64,000 nt of DNA, taken from the NCBI GenBank assembly GCA_963978545.1, contig OZ021733.1, positions 71,703,589-71,767,588 of the forward strand, read 5' to 3'. The DNA is from Linyphia triangularis. Taxonomy: Eukaryota; Arthropoda; Arachnida; Araneae; Linyphiidae. This document shows, one piece after another, positions 1 through 64,000 of this stretch. Below the pieces are notes generated by a model. That model made no database searches, was not told where the DNA came from, and saw only the letters and a list, made by a program, of their open reading frames with translations. The first letter of the stretch is position 1; every line of letters begins with the position of its first letter. The translations under genes were made by a program, and so were the position numbers.

Positions 1-140
1 TGTGCTTCACTTTTTCAAAGAAAATTTGCAAGTGAGACATCTCAGCACGGATAAGTGGTGATCTCAAGGGCATAAGCAAATAAGAGTTGGAATTTTTATA
101 AATATTGCAGTCGGAAACACGACACCAGTAAAAATTAAGA

Positions 141-245
141 ACTTTTAGGGAACTCTAAGCATTTTCAAGCACTTTTAAGGCCTTGAAAACAAGTTTCAAA
201 ATATTGAGCACTTTTAATGACTTTCAATGACTGTAAGAACCCTGT
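141..245 (+). repeat. Dispersed repeat end, copy A
   Basis: The stretch from ACTTTTAGGGAACTCTAAGC to GACTGTAAGAACCCTG is closely repeated at 39949-40032 in the same orientation and, more loosely, at 14290-14355. The terminal AGAACCCTG looks like the end of a hAT-type TIR, but no partner end was found nearby. Confidence 0.6.
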
Positions 246-389
246 TCCTATCTTTTACTGGGGTATTTTTCAGTTACTTACCTATCAGCAAGAGATAAGA
301 GGTGGGGTTCCTTTCATTAGCTGTCCAGAAAGAAATTTCTGGTTGGCAAGTAATCTCACAGTCTTTAATTTAGAGTACACAAAGTAAAG

Positions 390-948
390 TATTAAATATT
401 GTACTGGAGACTGCGACTGGTTTCTCATCGGGGGTTCAATCAGCCGGAAAACCCCAGGAAGCATTTCTGAAAGAGCAAGGCCAAAAAGGCACAAACTGTG
501 ACTCTCGAGGCCTGACGCCTCCACACCAGAACAATGAGAAATCATAGAAGTACAATTATTTTATTTTTATTTTAATCTTTTGAATCTTCAATTTTCATTT
601 TTGGTAAATAGATGGCGCCTTAAAATTGCACTTTTTGAAATAAGTGATTTTTTTCTGAAGGATTGATCTTTCTGCAGAATAGTTTTTGGTGGTGTTGTTT
701 TAAACTGCAAAATTTTTCTACTGTAATTTTGAGTATTATTCAAAGGGGTAAGTTCTCAAGACTATATTGCACTTCATTGGATTGTATACTTCTTTTTTAT
801 GTTTCTATGATTTCTCATTATTCTGGTGTGGAGACATTGGGGTTCGAGAGTCACATTTTGTGCCTTTTTAGCCGTACTCTTTCCTAGGGGTTTCCAGCTT
901 AATAAACCCCCTGATGAGAAAGCCTCTAGTTCAATATTTAATACTTTA
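390..948. repeat. Imperfect inverted repeat, arms 390-553 and 797-948
   Basis: The left arm read on the minus strand aligns with the right arm through TCTATGATTTCTCATT, TCTGGTGTGGAG, CGAGAGTCACA, TTTGTGCCTTTTT and CCCCTGATGAGAAA-like blocks. The loop of about 240 bp is AT-rich and shows no gene. Possibly two opposed copies of a short retroposon. Confidence 0.65.
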
Positions 949-1489
949 CTTTTTGTATTTTACTGGTTTAAGTTCTACAATTAAGCTGCTTTTGCACCAA
1001 TGTGGACTAGTACTACTATATTTCTACTTTTTGATTCTCGCTTCTACATAAATAAATTTGCTTGTAGTCTTTAATTTAGTTAACTTAATTCATTGTTTGG
1101 AATCAAAGATTTTAACATGATATGACGACAAATTATAAAAATTTATAATTAATATTATTTTATAGATAAATAGAAGGTTTATGTAAAAAAAAAGATATAT
1201 ATTAGCAGCTGCCACATCATTTTTGTAGATGTCACCACAAGACTGAAGCGTACGAAAACTCTTTAAAATTAATAAAATAACCAACAGTAATTTTCCTTTC
1301 AAATTTTGTTAAAAAACTTTTTTATTGCTGTCATACTTGGTGTAAAAGTCATATGTTTTAAAGCAATACTTCGCCATATATTGTTCTAAAAAAATAATGC
1401 ATTAGGTTTATGGGACAGAGAAAGATTGACGATCCATCTTAAGATGTGTTCATAAAGCATAAGTAAATATAAAAACATTTCTAAAGTAC
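949..1489. other. Intronic sequence, nothing recognised
   Basis: AT-rich intron downstream of ORP exon 14. A 70-codon minus-strand open frame at 1090-1302 has no recognisable similarity and is probably chance. Confidence 0.6.
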
Positions 1490-61794
<60,305 letters not shown>

Positions 61795-61929
61795 CTAAAA
61801 AAAAATAGTTTTAATAAAACTCAGGCACAATTAAACCAGATAAAAAAAAATTATTTACACAATCAAAATTTAGTATTCTTCTGTTAAAGGGGCAATATAT
61901 AAAATATGGGTAAAACTTCCAAGTACAGT
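61795..61929. other. Upstream intron end before ORP exon 1
   Basis: Contains the T-rich acceptor tract of exon 1 (minus strand). The upstream exon was not identified. Confidence 0.55.
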
Positions 61930-62066
61930 ACAGATTCTGTGCCAAGGTGATTTTTGCCAATAAATGGAAGCAACAGCCATTTTCTAATAACTGCCTGTGG
62001 TTGTTATAATTTGGGGTGGTTTTATGTAAACAATTCTTGGCATAGAATCTGTACCATACTTGGGAG
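61930..62066. mobile_element. Short palindromic MITE, copy 2
   Basis: Same family as 28383-28523: ACAGATTCTGTGCCAAGGTG at one end, TTGGCATAGAATCTGTACC at the other, about 75-80% similar by eye. Confidence 0.72.
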
Positions 62067-62479
62067 TACTAACGGCCCCCTTTAATGGAAAAGTACACAA
62101 CATTCTTACAATTGGCAATTAGGAGTTGGAGAGGGAAGGGACCAGGAATAACTGAACAGCCACTTTTTTAACTTTTAATGTTTTTACTACAATACAGTAC
62201 TAGTAAAAATTCTACCTTTTATTTTGGACAATTTTTAACATCCAATTATTACCACTGATACCTTTAAAAAAATTATTTGCTAGAAATTAGTTTTAGCTAT
62301 TTTAATTTGTACACACAAAAATAAATACACGCAAACAACATAAATAATAAATAAACACAGACATTTTGAAAGGGGTTGCAAATAGGAAATTCTTGAGAAG
62401 CTTCTTTTTTGTCCACAGACTCCAAAAGGAAGAAATAAGTTGTGTTTTCAAAGTTATAGAATTGCTCCACTCCTTGTTT
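62067..62479. other. Intronic or upstream sequence, nothing recognised
   Basis: AT-rich with no coding signal. Confidence 0.5.
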
Positions 62480-62709
62480 TTAACCTATTAACGATGGTTG
62501 GTAAGAAAATGTGCCAATCGACATTTTAGGTTTTTTCTTTGCTAATAAATTAAGATTGTGGTTCCACGTAATGTTTTTTAAAAATAATAAAAATAATTTT
62601 TCAAAAGATCTGAAAAATTTAAAATATACTTTAAATGATCTAAATAAACAAGGTATAGGATAAAAAGTCACTGATTTTAACTATTTCAAAGTTGTCTTTA
62701 ATGAGTTAA
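62480..62709. mobile_element. piggyBac-like MITE, copy 3
   Basis: TTAA at both limits (62480-62483, 62706-62709). It shares GATCTAAATAAACAAGGTA and the CGAC-TTTTAG blocks with 42751-42977. Confidence 0.7.
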
Positions 62710-63466
62710 TTGCAGTATTCTGTTAATGTCAATTTTACTTCTGTATTTAATTGAACACAGTTGATCATTCTTCTTTCATAACTTTCCCAAAAGGAAATAA
62801 CTGTATTGAAAGTATTGCTTAAAAAATAAACTATTATCGATAACATTAGTAATAGTTTGATGACATTTTGATGCTTTCCAAATTTACTATGCAACCCCAT
62901 TAACTGTTAAAAAAGTCAATCACATTTGCAACACAGTGGTACAATGTTACACTACCATTTTATAGAATAAAATGGCATTTAATAATACAAAAAATTCTAA
63001 CTATTTTTTTTCTTCTTTTAACTGATTAAAGACGACTTTGAAATGGATAAAAAGTTATTGTTTTTAACTTGTACCTTGTTTATTTAGATTATATAAGGTG
63101 CTTTAGCCAGTATGTGGCCCGTGACAGATTTTTCTGCAGCACCCCAGAAGATAAAAAATGTCACAGTATCAACTTTTTTTTCACATAATTTTAATTTATC
63201 CGAAATAATATGTGTTAACTATGCAGAATAGAGTACTCCAGTAGGTATCCGAAAAAACTATATGAAGAAGCAAGAGGGTTTTCACCAAGAATAAATACTG
63301 GAATAACTTAACTGAATCTCATTTGGAAAATTTATTAAAATTGATTGCAACAAATACTCCAAAAGAGCATCTTCATAAAATAAACTGAACGATTTTGACC
63401 ACCATCATCCCACATGGATATCGACTAAAATGAAGTAATCTGGAAGTATTGTACAGTTGGATGATT
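62710..63466. other. Mostly unassigned; weak LINE-like upstream remnant possible
   Basis: Includes the repeat fragment 63017-63095. From about 63200 a plus-strand reading could be decayed LINE sequence leading into 63467, but no motif there can be defended. Confidence 0.35.
63017..63095 (+). repeat. Fragment of TTAACCCATTAAAGACG repeat, copy 4
   Basis: TTAACTGATTAAAGACGACT followed by TTGAAATGGATAAAAAGTTA. Close to 33404-33480; only one end is preserved. Confidence 0.65.
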
Positions 63467-63566
63467 GTACAGTGGAATGATTTGCCAGCAAATGTTGTAA
63501 ATTCAGAGAGCGTAAGGAGTTTTAAGAAACAGTTAGATATGCACTGGGGGATCATCAATAGTCAAT
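63467..63566 (+). pseudogene. C-terminal end of a LINE reverse-transcriptase ORF
   Basis: Reads QWNDLPANVVNSESVRSFKK and then QLDMHW, which fits the closing motif (WN-LP--VV---S---FK--LD--W) of many metazoan LINE ORF2 proteins. Only this tail is recognisable; the reverse-transcriptase core is not in the window. Confidence 0.65.
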
Positions 63567-63689
63567 AATTGGATTACACTGGCTAGGTAAGTAACTTATA
63601 TTTTGTACTTTGTATATATTTAATTTAGGTTATTTTATTACCATATTTGGTTACTTATGTTTGCGTACTGTTGGTTTTTTATAAAATTT

Positions 63690-64000
63690 GTCAGCTTGCA
63701 TTATGTATTGCATTTTTCCAGTATGATTGTCAAACGCTGTGTCAACTTTGTGTATTGTATTGTATTATGTATATTGCATTGTATTATGTATATTGCATTG
63801 TATTATGTATATTTTATGGTATTATGTATATTGTATTGTATAATCCTGTAACTATTGTATATTGTGTCAGCTTGTATATATTGCTTGCATTATATATTGC
63901 ATTTTTCCAGTATTATTGTCAAACGTTGTGTCAACTTTGTATATTGCATTGTATTGTATTGTATTATGTATATTGTATTGTATAATCCTGTAACGACTGT
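63690..64000 (+). repeat. Tandem duplication with ATTGTATTATGTAT minisatellite
   Basis: Two direct units (about 63690-63856 and 63866-64000) share GCATTTTTCCAGTAT, ATTGTCAAACG, TGTGTCAACTTTGT and TGTATTGTATAATCCTGTAAC. Each contains several copies of a short TATTGTATTATGTA motif. The array runs off the right edge. Leucine/tyrosine/cysteine-rich open frames over it are artefacts. Confidence 0.8.

Noticed and set aside
63690..63985. Cys/Tyr/Leu-rich 112-codon open frame resembling a membrane protein
   Set aside because: Translation of a tandem repeat; the hydrophobic pattern follows from TATTGTAT repeats.

Overview
This is a eukaryotic, almost certainly metazoan, nuclear window: AT-rich, with small exons bounded by GT...AG, introns up to many kilobases, and dense interspersed repeats. 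The only host gene I can support lies on the minus strand across nearly the whole window. It is an oxysterol-binding-protein-related gene of the ORP3/6/7 (OSBPL3/6/7) type. Fourteen exons were found by translating the minus strand and checking splice sites and phase. They run from the start ATG at 61709 down to an exon at 1490-1665 that opens the sterol/lipid-binding ORD domain; the rest of that domain lies beyond base 1. All exon junctions are phase-compatible and give about 678 residues: N-terminal region, PH domain, low-complexity linker, coiled-coil region, a consensus FFAT motif (EFFDAAE) and the first part of the ORD.

Everything else recognisable is mobile-element material in the introns. 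From left to right: a tRNA-derived SINE (2436-2612); two short TIR elements (2651-3078, 4574-4787); a three-layer nest at 7661-13260, where a decayed TIR element with a conserved but unnamed protein carries a piggyBac copy (9010-9841) and a hAT-like copy (10381-12919); a TIR element with a tRNA-like core (15055-16577); a 4.5 kb TIR element (19440-23909) holding a fold-back zinc-finger gene fossil and a gypsy integrase scrap; two solo LTRs of one family (27301-27760, 30567-31030); a hAT-like element (29537-32765) inserted in a Helitron-type helicase fossil; a dead piggyBac (33617-37130); a TIR element with degenerate tandem repeats (37381-39007); a 3.4 kb TIR element with long arms (45155-48542); a nearly complete 1.5 kb palindrome with TA target sites (49679-51193); LTR-like fragments near 51.3-51.8 kb and 54.1-54.9 kb; and a very young, intact Ty1/copia element (56382-60765) with two identical 198-bp LTRs and one 1288-codon gag-pol frame.

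The elements most worth following are the two decayed TIR elements whose proteins look conserved but belong to no family I can name (7661-13260 and 45155-48542), the tandem partial triplication of ORP exon 2 with decoy splice acceptors, and a 51-bp in-phase exon-like segment that sits inside the hAT-like element. The species cannot be fixed from sequence alone. The mix of elements and the long introns suggest an invertebrate, perhaps an arthropod such as a spider, but this is a weak inference. No rRNA gene, functional tRNA gene, CRISPR array or prokaryotic operon was seen.
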